From positions 1-64,000 of the forward strand of contig CAMHNQ010000009.1 of the NCBI GenBank assembly GCA_946186495.1: a DNA stretch of 64,000 nt. The letters are read 5' to 3'. Every line of letters begins with the position of its first letter. Position 1 is the first letter of the stretch. The notes under the pieces were generated by a model. It did no database searches. It saw only the letters and a program-made list of their open reading frames with translations, and had not been told where the DNA came from. Source of the DNA: an uncultured Bacteroidales bacterium. Its GTDB lineage: Bacteria; Bacteroidota; Bacteroidia; Bacteroidales; WCHB1-69. A program made the translations under genes and the position numbers. This document shows positions 15,724 through 24,907 of this stretch, piece after piece.

Positions 15724-16800
15724 TTATTGTTCGTCGCCTTGGTGCTCGCGCACGAGCTTGTCGTCGATGAAAATACGTCCGCAGGCTTCGCACACGATGA
15801 TTTTCTTGTGCAGGCAGATGTCAAGCTGGCGTTGCGGAGGGATTTTGCTGAAGCAACCGCCGCATGCGTCGCGTTCAATCTTCACGATTGCAAGGCCGTT
15901 ATGGGCGTTCTTGCGGATGCGCTCGAAAGCAGCGAGCAAACGGGCATCAACCTTGGAGCGCAACTCTTCCGCCTTGGCAAGAAGCTCTTCCTCCTCTTTC
16001 TGAGTATCAGCCACAATAACTTCCAACTCGGCTTTTTTGTGTTCGAGAATCTCCTGGATTTCTTTGATTCGCTCATTGGTTTCGGTAATCCTGGCCTGCT
16101 TGTCAAGAATCTCAGCCTCGTGTTTTTCCTTATGTTTTTCAGCCACTTGGATCTGAAGTTGCTGGAATTCAATCTCTTTGCTCAAGGCTTCATACTCGCG
16201 ATTGTTGCGGACAGAGTTCTGTTGATCCTCATATTTCTTGATAGAGGCTCTGGACTCTTCAATATTGGTGTTTTCGGAAGCTATCTTAAGCTTGAGGTTC
16301 TTGATTTCGTCGGTAAATTTGCTGACACGGGTTTTCAAGCCTTCGCACTCGTCCTCGTTGTCGCGAATCTCTTCGGGCAATTCGCCGCGAATCATGCGAA
16401 TCTCGTCAATCTTTGTGCAGATTTGCTGAAGATTATACAATGAGAGCAGCTTTTGCTCAATGGAAAGCTCCTCCGCTGTACTTTGGCTGGTCTCGTGCTT
16501 CTTCACCTCCACCACACCGTCCGAGGTTTTTTCCACAGTCACCTCATCATTGTCGATAATCGTCTCGACAACAGGCTTTTTGGCCGTCTTTTGCTTCGGC
16601 TTAGGAGCTTCCTCCACCATTTGGACTTCTTCGACAACTTCCTCAACCACTTCAACGGACGGTTCTTCCGTAGGCTCTTCCGACTGCGGAACCTTCACCC
16701 GTTTCGGGGTGATTTTTTTCATTTTGGGGACGACTTTCTCCACTTTTACCTTTTTTGCACCGCTTTCAACCTCTTCTTCAGCAACTTTTTTCTTGGCCAT
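15724..16800 (-). CDS. CdsZ-like C4 zinc-ribbon coiled-coil protein
   Basis: 358 residues. The N-terminal 110 or so are low-complexity Lys/Glu/Val/Pro. About 115-290 form a long coiled coil (EIEFQQLQIQVAEKHKEKHE). The C-terminus has a C4 zinc ribbon (ACGGCFSKI at about 312 and IVCEACGRIF at about 338). This matches the CdsZ/DUF zinc-ribbon family, which in Bacteroidetes lies directly after the Nif3-like gene, as here (30-base gap). Its role in the cell is not settled. The acidic/basic N-terminal extension is longer than I expect for the family. Confidence 0.85.
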   Translation of the reverse strand: MAKKKVAEEEVESGAKKVKVEKVVPKMKKITPKRVKVPQSEEPTEEPSVEVVEEVVEEVQMVEEAPKPKQKTAKKPVVETIIDNDEVTVEKTSDGVVEVKKHETSQSTAEELSIEQKLLSLYNLQQICTKIDEIRMIRGELPEEIRDNEDECEGLKTRVSKFTDEIKNLKLKIASENTNIEESRASIKKYEDQQNSVRNNREYEALSKEIEFQQLQIQVAEKHKEKHEAEILDKQARITETNERIKEIQEILEHKKAELEVIVADTQKEEEELLAKAEELRSKVDARLLAAFERIRKNAHNGLAIVKIERDACGGCFSKIPPQRQLDICLHKKIIVCEACGRIFIDDKLVREHQGDEQ

Positions 16801-16830
16801 ATTAAATCTAACTATTTAAATATCAGTATC

Positions 16831-17928
16831 TTAAAAATAATTTATATCTAACTTTTCCCTTTTAGACATTAAGGTGGCAAATGTAGTAAATTTTTCTTTT
16901 AGTAAGTTGAAAATTATGTTTTTGATGAAAAATTCTCCTTCATAATGACCTATATCGACCAGGAGAATGCCTGCGTCAGACTTGAAGAAATCGTGATATT
17001 TGAAATCCCCGGACACATATGCGTCGGCTCCAGAGGTGATGGCCAGGTCGATGAAGCCGGCGCCGCCGCCCCCACAGACTGCCACTTTACGGACAATCCC
17101 TGAGGTGTCGCCCCGGTAACGGAAATGCGTCAACCCCAACTTTTCCTTGAGAAAAGTCAAGAACTTGCCGGATGGCATGTCCTCTGCAAGAGTTCCTATT
17201 CGCCCAAGACCTGTTTGGCGGCTCACATTCTCAAGCGGCAGCAGGTCAAAAGCCGGTTCCTCATAGGGATGATTGTCGTAAACGGTCTTGACGACAGCGC
17301 GTTGCAGACCGGCAGGATAAATCATTTCCACGCGTTCCTCGTTCACATGCTCCAGCATACCCGTTTCGCCAAGGTAGGGATGCGCACCATCCAAAGGGCG
17401 GAACTGGCCCGTACCTTTCTGCGTGTAGGCGCAGCTGTCGTAGCTTCCCGAAACACCGCATCCCATTGCGAAAAGAGCGGATTTGAGCCTTTCCGCATGG
17501 TCGGCAGGCACGAACACCACTAATTTTCCGTATAACCCCCTATGCGGCTCCAGCACCTGGACGTTTTGCAGACCAAGTTTCTCTGCAAAAGCATCATTGC
17601 CACCGCCCACGCCACTATCAATATTGGTGTGCATCGAATACAACACCATATTATGAGCCAAGGCTTTGCATATCATCGCACCAACTCTGTCCGTTGGTAC
17701 AATTTTCGTGATTCCACGTCGCAAAATCAACGGATGGTGCGAAATCACAAGGTTACAGCCGTGGAGGATGGCTTCGTCAATCACCTGCTCCGACATCTCG
17801 AAACAGACCATAGCACCGGAAATCTCCTGATGGACATCGCCGCACTGCACTCCGCAGTTGTCGAAATCTTCCTGCAGATAAAGGGGGAACTTTGTTTCTA
17901 AATATTGGGTTACTTCTTTGATTGTCAT
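16831..17928 (-). CDS. Nif3-like dinuclear metal centre protein
   Basis: 365 residues, the long form of the YbgI/YqfO/Nif3 family with a central inserted domain (about 125-235). Metal-ligand motifs are visible: LVISHHPLI near residue 63, SMHTNIDSG near 100, and VDIGHYEGE near the C-terminus. The family forms a hexameric toroid with a two-metal site; the physiological substrate is unclear, though a GTP cyclohydrolase I type 2-like activity has been proposed. It pairs with the zinc-ribbon gene downstream, a conserved Bacteroidetes neighbourhood. Confidence 0.92.
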   Translation of the reverse strand: MTIKEVTQYLETKFPLYLQEDFDNCGVQCGDVHQEISGAMVCFEMSEQVIDEAILHGCNLVISHHPLILRRGITKIVPTDRVGAMICKALAHNMVLYSMHTNIDSGVGGGNDAFAEKLGLQNVQVLEPHRGLYGKLVVFVPADHAERLKSALFAMGCGVSGSYDSCAYTQKGTGQFRPLDGAHPYLGETGMLEHVNEERVEMIYPAGLQRAVVKTVYDNHPYEEPAFDLLPLENVSRQTGLGRIGTLAEDMPSGKFLTFLKEKLGLTHFRYRGDTSGIVRKVAVCGGGGAGFIDLAITSGADAYVSGDFKYHDFFKSDAGILLVDIGHYEGEFFIKNIIFNLLKEKFTTFATLMSKREKLDINYF

Positions 17929-18004
17929 CGCTCTTTATATGACTTGTGACTTGTGACAATTCTATTCACTGCTCACAAATCACGATTCACCATTAACTGA
18001 AAAG

Positions 18005-18037
18005 AAGAGCGTCGTGGCAACTCCGCGACGCTCTTCA
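18005..18037 (-). terminator. pnp terminator
   Basis: An 11-bp stem (18005-18015 with 18027-18037, GAAGAGCGTCG) has an 11-base loop and a short T-rich tail on the minus strand. It lies 9 bases after the pnp stop. Confidence 0.6.
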
Positions 18038-18045
18038 TCAGAACA

Positions 18046-20388
18046 TTAGTCCATGTCGGGGAAATCGGGCAGCTCGCGGCGTTCCTGACGATGCCGCTGG
18101 CCATCCTGCTGATTGCTGTTACCGCGGCGGGGTGCGTTGCCGCCACCGTTGCCCCGGTTGCGGTCTCCGCCACCATTCGGGCGGGAATTCCCGCGGTCGC
18201 GGCCACCACCGTTACGGCTACCGCCACGGCCGCCATTGCCACGCGGCTTTTCCTCCTCATAACCCTCGGGCTTCGGAAGCAGCACCTTGTGAGACAGGCG
18301 GTACTTGCCAGTCTTCTCGTCTATCTCGATGAGCTTGACCTTGATCTTGTCGCCCACATTGAGTACGTCGGCCACATTTTCGATACGACGGTAGGCAATC
18401 TCCGACACATGGAGCAAACCGTCGGTATTGGGCAGGAACTCTACAAATGCGCCGAAATCGGTGATCGTCTTCACCGTGCCTTCATAAATCTCACCCACTT
18501 CAGGTTCTGTTGTGATGAGTTTGATGCGTTCCATGGCAGCATTGATGTCGTCCACATTGGCGGCTGCAATATCAATGATGCCATATTCGCCCACCTCTTC
18601 GATATTAATGACGGTATTGGTTTCACGCTGCATCTCTTGGATAATCTTGCCTCCCGGTCCAATGACCGCGCCGATGAAGTCGCGCGGGATTTGCATTTGG
18701 ACAATGCGCGGAACGAACGGACGGTAATCTTCTCGCGGAGCCGGCATAGCCTCTTTGATTTTGCCAAGGATGAACATTCTGCCACGATGTGCTTGGGCAA
18801 GAGCCTCGGCCATCACTTCGGAAGAAAGTCCCTTGACCTTAATGTCCATCTGGCAGGCGGTGATGCCGTCTTCGGTACCGCAGACTTTGAAGTCCATGTC
18901 GCCGAGGTGGTCCTCGTCGCCGAGAATGTCGGACAGGATGGCGTAGCGGCCAGTGGCCTCGTCTGTAATCAGACCCATGGCGATGCCGGAAACGGGCTTT
19001 TTCATCTTCACGCCGCAGTCAAGCAGGGCGAGGGTGCCGGCGCAGACCGTGGCCATGGAGGAGCTGCCGTTGGATTCGAGGATGTCGGAGACCAAGCGGA
19101 CGGTATAGGGGAACGACGGGTCGTCGAACGGAATCATCGGTTTGAGGGCGCGTTTGGCCAGGTTGCCGTGGCCGACCTCGCGGCGGGAAGTGCTGCCGAT
19201 ACGCTTCACCTCGCCCACACTGTAAGGCGGGAAGTTGTAGTGCAGCAGGAAACGGTTGGTGCCTTCCACCACTGCGCCGTCGATGATTTGCTCGTCGAGC
19301 TTGGTACCGAGCGTGCAGGTGGTCAGCGACTGTGTTTCGCCGCGGGTGAAGATGGCGGAACCGTGTGCAGACGGCAGGTAGCCGGTCTCAATCCAGATAG
19401 GGCGGATGTCCTCGGTGTGTCGGCCGTCGAGACGGATGCGTTCATCGAGAATCATGTTGCGCATGGCATGCCAGAGGATCTCGTCGTAGTAGCGTTTCAC
19501 CATCACGGCCTTTTCATCGCGTTCCTCTTCCGGGATGGTCTCAATGAAGTCGGCGAGAATCTGGTCGAAATCAGCGTTGCGTTCCTGTTTTCCCTTGAAA
19601 GACTTGGCGACGGCATACACCTTGTCATAGAGTTCGGTGTTCATGCGCTCGCGAATGGCCTCGTCGTCGGTCTCGTGGCAGTATTCGCGTTTCGGGTTTG
19701 CGGTGGGCACCTGCGCGGCGAGGTCGAGCTGCGCCTGGCACTGCACCTTGATGGCCTCCTTGGCGAAGTTGAGGGCCGCGACCATGTCTTCCTCGGAAAT
19801 TTCCTTCATTTCACCTTCCACCATCATGATGTTGTCCATGGAGGCGGCCACGATCATGTCAATGTCGGAGCGTTCCATGTCCTCCACGGTGGGATTCACC
19901 ACGAGTTGTCCATCAACACGGCCTACGCGCACCTCGGAGATGGGGCACTCGAAGGGGATGTTGGAGACGGCGATGGCGGAAGAGGCTGCCAGGCAGGCGA
20001 GGCAGTCGGGCAGGAAATTCTTGTCGCCGGAGATGAGGGTCACCACGACTTGCGTTTCAGCATGGAAATTTTTGGGGAAGAGCGGACGTATGGCGCGGTC
20101 AACCAAGCGGGCGATGAGAATCTCATATTCCGAAGGACGGGCCTCGCGTTTGAAGAACCCGCCGGGGAAGCGTCCCACGGCGCCGTATTTTTCCTGATAT
20201 TCTACCTGAAGGGGCATGAAGTCGGTTCCTTCCACTGCCTCCTTTTTGCAGCAAACGGTTGCGAGCAACATGGTGTTGCCCATGGTGACGACAGCGGCAC
20301 CGTCGGCCTGTTTCGCCAGTTTGCCGGTTTCAATCGTAACCATACGACCGTCGCCGATATCGAAAGTTGTTCTAACTCCTAAGTTCAT
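18046..20388 (-). CDS. pnp: Polyribonucleotide nucleotidyltransferase (PNPase)
   Basis: A 3'-5' phosphorolytic exoribonuclease. Domains in order: RNase PH 1 (1-220), helical linker, RNase PH 2 (about 310-540, with [18 protein letters not shown]), KH (about 555-615, [16 protein letters not shown]) and S1 (about 620-690, [20 protein letters not shown]). The last 75 or so residues are a disordered Arg/Gly/Asn-rich tail with RGG and RGN units, longer than in E. coli. The start is set at [12 protein letters not shown] (20388); the in-frame upstream start lies within the spacer after rpsO. rpsO lies immediately upstream, the classic rpsO-pnp order, but with a very strong hairpin between them. Confidence 0.96.
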   Translation of the reverse strand: MNLGVRTTFDIGDGRMVTIETGKLAKQADGAAVVTMGNTMLLATVCCKKEAVEGTDFMPLQVEYQEKYGAVGRFPGGFFKREARPSEYEILIARLVDRAIRPLFPKNFHAETQVVVTLISGDKNFLPDCLACLAASSAIAVSNIPFECPISEVRVGRVDGQLVVNPTVEDMERSDIDMIVAASMDNIMMVEGEMKEISEEDMVAALNFAKEAIKVQCQAQLDLAAQVPTANPKREYCHETDDEAIRERMNTELYDKVYAVAKSFKGKQERNADFDQILADFIETIPEEERDEKAVMVKRYYDEILWHAMRNMILDERIRLDGRHTEDIRPIWIETGYLPSAHGSAIFTRGETQSLTTCTLGTKLDEQIIDGAVVEGTNRFLLHYNFPPYSVGEVKRIGSTSRREVGHGNLAKRALKPMIPFDDPSFPYTVRLVSDILESNGSSSMATVCAGTLALLDCGVKMKKPVSGIAMGLITDEATGRYAILSDILGDEDHLGDMDFKVCGTEDGITACQMDIKVKGLSSEVMAEALAQAHRGRMFILGKIKEAMPAPREDYRPFVPRIVQMQIPRDFIGAVIGPGGKIIQEMQRETNTVINIEEVGEYGIIDIAAANVDDINAAMERIKLITTEPEVGEIYEGTVKTITDFGAFVEFLPNTDGLLHVSEIAYRRIENVADVLNVGDKIKVKLIEIDEKTGKYRLSHKVLLPKPEGYEEEKPRGNGGRGGSRNGGGRDRGNSRPNGGGDRNRGNGGGNAPRRGNSNQQDGQRHRQERRELPDFPDMD

Positions 20389-20433
20389 AATGATTAATTT
20401 TTTTAAAGTTGATACGAGTAAGGACAATAGCAA

Positions 20434-20477
20434 ATATTCAAAAAGGCAATTTTCATCAAAATTGCCTTTTTGAATAT
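20434..20477 (-). terminator. Perfect 20-bp hairpin between rpsO and pnp
   Basis: 20434-20453 pairs perfectly with 20458-20477 across a 4-base loop, with five A/T pairs placed as a T-run on the minus strand. It lies 19 bases after the rpsO stop and 45 bases before the pnp start. Rho-independent terminator; partial read-through or RNase III-type processing could tune pnp, as known in E. coli, but that is inference. Confidence 0.75.
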
Positions 20478-20496
20478 CACTTTCGTCTTTCCAAAA

Positions 20497-20766
20497 TTAT
20501 TTTCTTAAACCTAATTCCTTAATCAAGGCTCTGTAGCGTTCAATGTCTTGCTGCTTGAGATACTCCAGCATTTTTTTGCGTTTGCCAACCAGAGTGATGA
20601 GGGCGCGTTTCGTCACGCGGTCGCCATGGTTTTGTTTCACGTGTTCGGTCAGGTGTTTGATGCGGTGCGTGAACAGAGCAACTTGAGCCTCGGGAGAGCC
20701 GGTGTCATTCTCGTTTTTTCCGTACTTTGCGAAAATCTCTTTCTTAACTTCGTTTGTCAAATACAT
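20497..20766 (-). CDS. rpsO: 30S ribosomal protein S15
   Basis: 89 residues, the standard length. It carries the family signature (GSPEAQVALFTHRIKHLTEH and LVGKRKKMLEYLKQQD). S15 binds the 16S rRNA central domain and nucleates assembly. A TATCTTTG -7 element on the minus strand is at 20824-20817, about 50 bases upstream of the ATG. pnp follows after the hairpin. Confidence 0.97.
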   Translation of the reverse strand: MYLTNEVKKEIFAKYGKNENDTGSPEAQVALFTHRIKHLTEHVKQNHGDRVTKRALITLVGKRKKMLEYLKQQDIERYRALIKELGLRK

Positions 20767-21052
20767 ACTTCTAAACTGCTTTTAATTAACTTTTTTACCT
20801 TATATTTTTCGGGCGGCAAAGATACACTTTTTTCTTTTACATTCATCCCGATTTATTTTTATTGGTTTTTTCATACTCCGAACTCGTGACGGCCGGCCGC
20901 TTCCGTTCAGCTTCGCGGTTCTTTAGCCGGAAATTTGCGAAACAGTGTCAAAATCTTAACTAATTACTGTTAATTTTTTTCGCCAAAACCGACAAAAAAC
21001 ACTATTTAACACACTGATTTCAAATATAATACAAAAAAAGTTAAAAAAACAC

Positions 21053-21083
21053 TTGACAAGCGCGTTTTCCGTTATTATCTTTG
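21053..21083 (+). promoter_or_regulatory. Promoter of the RiPP locus
   Basis: TTG (21053-21055), 20 bases, then TATCTTTG (21076-21083) is an exact match to the Bacteroidota consensus. It lies 45 bases before the first gene of the locus and drives left to right. The 170 bases before it are AT-rich with no other feature seen. Confidence 0.7.
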
Positions 21084-21128
21084 CCATGACAAACAAACAA
21101 AAGTTTTCACCTAAAAAATGAAACGGAA

Positions 21129-21392
21129 ATGAACTCATCGGAAACATTCATCATCAGCTATCAGGTTTTTCTCGACAGCCTGCACTCCTTGCCCAAAGAC
21201 TTATCCAGCTCTGTCACGACGGTGCTTGAGACACTGGCAGGGCGGAAACATCAACCTGAAGACGAAATCATATGCTTCGATCTTGAAGGGCAAGTCAATG
21301 TTGTGCTGTTCGCGCACAACGGCACCATAAGCCAGGTGAAGGTCACCTTCCTTCCCGACAGCGGGCAGTACAAACAATCATACATTAATTGA
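21129..21392 (+). CDS. Unknown 87-residue protein, first gene of the RiPP locus
   Basis: No family recognised. The protein is soluble-looking and mildly acidic, with alternating strand and helix segments (TFIISYQVFLDSLHSLP; EIICFDLEGQVNVVLFAHNG; ISQVKVTFLP). There are no signal peptide, no membrane segment and a single Cys, so it is unlikely to be a precursor itself. It is the first gene behind a consensus promoter, 37 bases before the precursor gene, so it may serve the maturation system, for example as a peptide-binding or immunity factor; this is inference. A 4-codon frame (21118-21132, MKRK) overlaps its ATG and might couple translation. Confidence 0.7.
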   Translation: MNSSETFIISYQVFLDSLHSLPKDLSSSVTTVLETLAGRKHQPEDEIICFDLEGQVNVVLFAHNGTISQVKVTFLPDSGQYKQSYIN

Positions 21393-21429
21393 TTGAAAAA
21401 TCGATTCATTATCAACAAAAAAAGTAACT

Positions 21430-21690
21430 ATGGAAAAGAGTATTTCTAACCAGTACAACCAGCTATTCGAAACTATGAAGCTGTCCAAGAAACGATCGGA
21501 ACTCATCAAAGGAGGCGCGAACGGAGCGGAATCCAGGGCTGGCAATATCGCCACGAAACTCAGCGACAACGCAGCCATATGTGTCTTTCAAGATTGCAAT
21601 CAAAATTGTAACACAAGATGCACGATTTGTGTGACGGTTTGCACAACCAGATGTCTGACAGGTATATGCGTTGGCTCAATCACTTGGTAA
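21430..21690 (+). CDS. Cys-rich RiPP precursor peptide with CXXX spacing
   Basis: 86 residues. The leader (1-29) is helical and charged and ends in a double glycine (LIKGG, Gly28-29), as in peptides cut by C39-type proteases. The C-terminal core has eight Cys at 51, 56, 60, 64, 67, 71, 75 and 80; four of the seven gaps are exactly three residues (NQN, NTR, VTV, TTR), with Thr-rich spacers, giving a CXXX-repeat pattern. It is immediately upstream of a radical SAM/SPASM enzyme. The likely products are thioether or other Cys-centred crosslinks. This resembles the described CXXX-repeat radical SAM target families of Bacteroidales, from memory; the chemistry is not established here. Confidence 0.85.
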   Translation: MEKSISNQYNQLFETMKLSKKRSELIKGGANGAESRAGNIATKLSDNAAICVFQDCNQNCNTRCTICVTVCTTRCLTGICVGSITW

Positions 21691-21724
21691 ACACTTTATT
21701 TAACTCCACCTAAATTTTCAAGAC

Positions 21725-23233
21725 ATGCAAACGATAGATGTGAATGAAAGATACGTAGTGAATCCTGCCTATAAGTTCAAAGGGGATTACAACAATGTCA
21801 TCATCACAAACAACAATTCGGCGCTCTATGATGCCGACTTGTACCGTGAGGACATCACGAGTTCCTTCGCATGGCGAACACATCCCGATTTGGCCTATCT
21901 GTTCAGTTTCTTCGACGGTGCCGGCACACTGAACGAGGTGGCGAGACGCTTTTCGGAACAGGAAAAAACTGACATGGAGGCATTTATCGAGTCCGTAAAG
22001 CCATGCATCTGCAACGACGAACCCGTTTTAATCCCGGCATACAGGCAGTACTGGGTATCCATCCCAAAAAACTTCCTTATTCCTAACACGATGGGTATCA
22101 TTCGGGAAGGGTTAATCGCAAATCTGGATTTGCCGTTCATACGACAATCTTTCGACTTGTCAGAGGTGAGGCTCAAGGTACCCAACGACATGACATTGAT
22201 GCTCAACACCACCTGTGTGACCGACTGCATCTATTGCTACGCTGACAGGCCTCTCATCCAAAATCCCATCCCGTTCCCACGCATCCGGAAACTGTTGAAG
22301 GAAGCACATGAACTGGGGATGCCATCTGTGGAGGTGGACGGCGGCGACTTTTTCCTCTACCCCTATTGGGAGGAGATTCTTGATGAAATGCTGAAATACG
22401 ACTACTTGCCGAATATCTCCACAAAATGTCCTTTAGACGAAAATTCCGTAAGAATGCTGGCGAGTTTAGGCATTAAGCGCATCCAGCTTTCGATTGACAG
22501 CGTGGACAAAACGGAAATGTGCCGAATCCTCAACGTGGAGAAATCATACCTCGATAAAGTGCTTAATGGCCTGAGACTGCTGGATGAGGCCGGTCTGGAA
22601 ATTACTATCAAGCCTGTGATAACCAAACTCAACGATTCCGAAAAGTCGCTGAATGACCTCATTGATCTCTTTACCACTTTCAGAAATGTCAGGCGTATCA
22701 ATTTCACACCGGCCGATTTCAGTCAGTTCAAACAAGGGCGAGACTTTTTCAGCACCCAGGCACAATTGGCACGGCTGAAAACCATCGTGGACCAGCGGAA
22801 CAAAGAGTGCGCGACGGAACTTGCTTTCTTGGGATATGGGGAATACCAGACCGTGAGACAACGTGAGGAGAGCTTTCCACACAGATCGATGTGCTCTGGC
22901 AACGTTCACGGTTTTTTCGTCCTCCCCGATGGAAAAGTCACCCTTTGCGAACAGATGTACTGGCATCCTTTTTTCATCCTCGGCGACTTGTGCCAGCAGT
23001 CAATTCAGGAAATGTGGGATTCGGAGCAGGCCCTCTCCAAATGGAATTTTTCGCAAAAAGAGACGAGAGACATCAGCCCGTGCAAAACCTGCGAAGAGTT
23101 TGATGAATGCCGCCGGGGGCTTGGAAACTGCTGGCGGATGGCCATCGCTGCATATGGATATGAGAATTACGACTTCCCGGCTCCTAATTGCCCGAAAGCC
23201 CCGCCTATCACCAAGGATTTCTACATACAATGA
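21725..23233 (+). CDS. Radical SAM/SPASM peptide maturase
   Basis: 502 residues. Residues about 1-95 look like a PqqD-type RiPP recognition domain (HPDLAYLFSFFDGAGTLNEVA at 53-73). The radical SAM core at about 155-370 has the cluster motif C164, C168, C171 (TTCVTDCIYCYADR) and the SAM-binding VEVDGGDFF strand in place of GGEP. The SPASM domain (about 385-490) has Cys at 390, 408, 423, 453, 456, 462, 469 and 489, enough for two auxiliary 4Fe-4S clusters. Enzymes of this build make thioether or C-C links in RiPPs. It lies 34 bases after the precursor gene, same strand. No dedicated transporter or protease gene is in the window. Confidence 0.9.
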   Translation: MQTIDVNERYVVNPAYKFKGDYNNVIITNNNSALYDADLYREDITSSFAWRTHPDLAYLFSFFDGAGTLNEVARRFSEQEKTDMEAFIESVKPCICNDEPVLIPAYRQYWVSIPKNFLIPNTMGIIREGLIANLDLPFIRQSFDLSEVRLKVPNDMTLMLNTTCVTDCIYCYADRPLIQNPIPFPRIRKLLKEAHELGMPSVEVDGGDFFLYPYWEEILDEMLKYDYLPNISTKCPLDENSVRMLASLGIKRIQLSIDSVDKTEMCRILNVEKSYLDKVLNGLRLLDEAGLEITIKPVITKLNDSEKSLNDLIDLFTTFRNVRRINFTPADFSQFKQGRDFFSTQAQLARLKTIVDQRNKECATELAFLGYGEYQTVRQREESFPHRSMCSGNVHGFFVLPDGKVTLCEQMYWHPFFILGDLCQQSIQEMWDSEQALSKWNFSQKETRDISPCKTCEEFDECRRGLGNCWRMAIAAYGYENYDFPAPNCPKAPPITKDFYIQ

Positions 23234-23291
23234 ATATTAAGATTATGCAGTTATTTGTTCTTTCACCTTTATTCATCTAAGCAACAGTATC

Positions 23292-24349
23292 ATGAGCGCA
23301 TTAACAGACCTCGGCAAAAGGGCAGCCAAAAGAACGGTTTCGATTTTCTTTGATTATTGCATTTTGTTGTTCTGTAGTTTGATGTCAGATAAGTTTGTTC
23401 CACATTTCGTGCCTTTTTGGCTGACCTTTGCCTGCTGTTATGCGCTCTTTTACTTTATCTTTCCGCTCCACGCCCGGGAACCGTCTCTTCGGTTTCCGGC
23501 TGGAAGTCGGAAAAAGTGCGACATGGAAATGCTCTGCATCACACGCATTGATGGAGTCTTTGATCCTTTGGATTATCCCCATCTTTGTAGCTTTGAAAAT
23601 ATACGAGATACGCTATGAAAGCATTCTTTTTCTCGAATTTACAGCTGTTTACTACCTCGTTTTATGTATACTCCGTATAATTCTGCACACTCCTGTATGG
23701 AATTTACCTTTCAAGTGGCGATACACCCAGGAATCAATCGGAAGATTGGAATTTGTTGAACGCCACGTGACCCTATCTGTCATCTTCCTGCTCTCTCTCC
23801 TAACCGTGATGGGCTGGAACAACCATCACAATCCCGGACAGTCGAAGATATTGGGTTTTACGGCTCCCTTTAAAATGAAAGAGTATCCGGAAAACAAGAA
23901 AGCGAAACAACATGCGGAATTCATACGCAACCAGCAAAACGCTAAAGATTATCTTTTAGGAGCATTCTACACAATGCTTCCAGGCCAATATTCCAAAATC
24001 AAGCTACAGGAACTTTACGATGGAATCATATTCAATGATTTAGAAGAAAGCATATTGGACCGAAAGTCCTGCTCTCCGATGGTTAGGCACGGCATTTTCA
24101 CGAGTACGGAAACCTCTTGAACACGGGGGTTATCGATTCTTCCTCTCTGCTCAACCCACATACCTACCGCGAAGGCAGTGCAAGGAAACCCGATGCCACC
24201 ATCGACGATGTCCTAAAATTGTATGACAGTGAAACAGTCCCATCAGTTATACTTTGCAATGGAGACTTAGTTCGGGTGCACTGTTTGGCTTCTGGACGGG
24301 AGTCTTCGTATTCATCCTCCTATGGCTCCCACCACATTGTATATGCTGA
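23292..24349 (+). pseudogene. RDD-like membrane protein gene broken by at least three frameshifts
   Basis: Reading frame 1 (from ATG 23292) gives MSALTDLGKRAAKRTVSIFF and DYCILLF, the first RDD helix. Near 23455-23465 the sequence shifts frame: STPGNRLFGFRLEVGK follows, the second RDD motif, then three more membrane helices and a soluble part to about 24085. A second shift near 24085-24100 continues as HFHEYGNLLNTGVIDSSSLL and on to SVILCNG. A third shift near 24235-24255 gives a final hydrophobic segment (SSGALFGFWTGVFVFILLWL) and a stop at 24349. Each piece alone looks unfinished. The gene follows the radical SAM gene by 58 bases and may once have been part of the locus. Confidence 0.7.
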
Positions 24350-24439
24350 TACGCATATCCATTCCGTGCAACAGAAAGGAATGATTTCATCGCAACAAGG
24401 ATATTTTTCCGAAAAGGATGGAACGTCATCAAAAAATGT

Positions 24440-24447
24440 TATTTTTG
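24440..24447 (+). promoter_or_regulatory. Probable dsrC promoter -7 element
   Basis: TATTTTTG, followed by CGCC, lies about 22 bases before the dsrC start codon. No good TTG box is seen at the usual distance. Confidence 0.4.
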
Positions 24448-24469
24448 CGCCTCTAAAAATAATATCTTT

Positions 24470-24787
24470 ATGGCAAACATCGAATTCAATAACAAGACCT
24501 ACGAGATGGACGGCGACGGCTTCATGGTCCATCCCGAAGAATGGAATAAAGAACTGGCTGCGGAAATCGCCAAGGCCGACGGAATCACGGAAATGACCGA
24601 AAACCACTGGAAAGTGGTCGATTGTATCCGCGCCAACTACGAGGAAAAGGGCATTGCCCCGATGGTACGAACCATCTGCAAGACCGCCAATCTGAAACTG
24701 AAAGACATCTACGAGCTGTTCCCGCTCGGTCCCGCGAGAGGCGCCTGTCGCGTGGCCGGCCTGCCCAAACCTGAAGGTTGCGTATAA
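24470..24787 (+). CDS. dsrC: DsrC/TusE-family sulfur carrier protein with both active cysteines
   Basis: 105 residues, the standard length. The C-terminal swinging arm is complete: Cys93 and Cys104 (GACRVAGLPKPEGCV), 11 apart, with the penultimate Cys that separates true DsrC from TusE and RspA, which lack one or other Cys. In sulfur metabolism DsrC carries a trisulfide that DsrMK(JOP) reduces. The presence of both Cys suggests a redox role with a DsrK-like partner rather than only tRNA thiolation. A DsrM/NarI-like gene lies 120 bases downstream, and a DsrK-like gene at 11951-13249. Confidence 0.92.
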   Translation: MANIEFNNKTYEMDGDGFMVHPEEWNKELAAEIAKADGITEMTENHWKVVDCIRANYEEKGIAPMVRTICKTANLKLKDIYELFPLGPARGACRVAGLPKPEGCV

Positions 24788-24907
24788 TCGGCCGTTGGCT
24801 TTTGGCCGTTTGCTATTAGCCTTTGGACACGAGGTGTTCAACAATAGTCAATAGCCAAAGAGGCATGAGGAATATTAGGCTAAATCAAAAAAACTAAACT
24901 TTTGATT

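Noticed and set aside
18091..20382. 763-codon open frame on the plus strand across pnp
   Set aside because: It mirrors the real pnp gene (RNase PH, KH and S1 motifs on the minus strand); composition (His/Val/Gly-rich) is that of an antisense shadow.
23428..24120. 230-codon frame as an intact membrane protein
   Set aside because: It lacks a proper N-terminus; the first RDD helix is encoded just upstream in a different frame.
24117..24596. 159-codon frame as an independent gene
   Set aside because: It starts with TTG, runs into dsrC in another frame, and its first part is better read as a piece of the frameshifted RDD-like gene.
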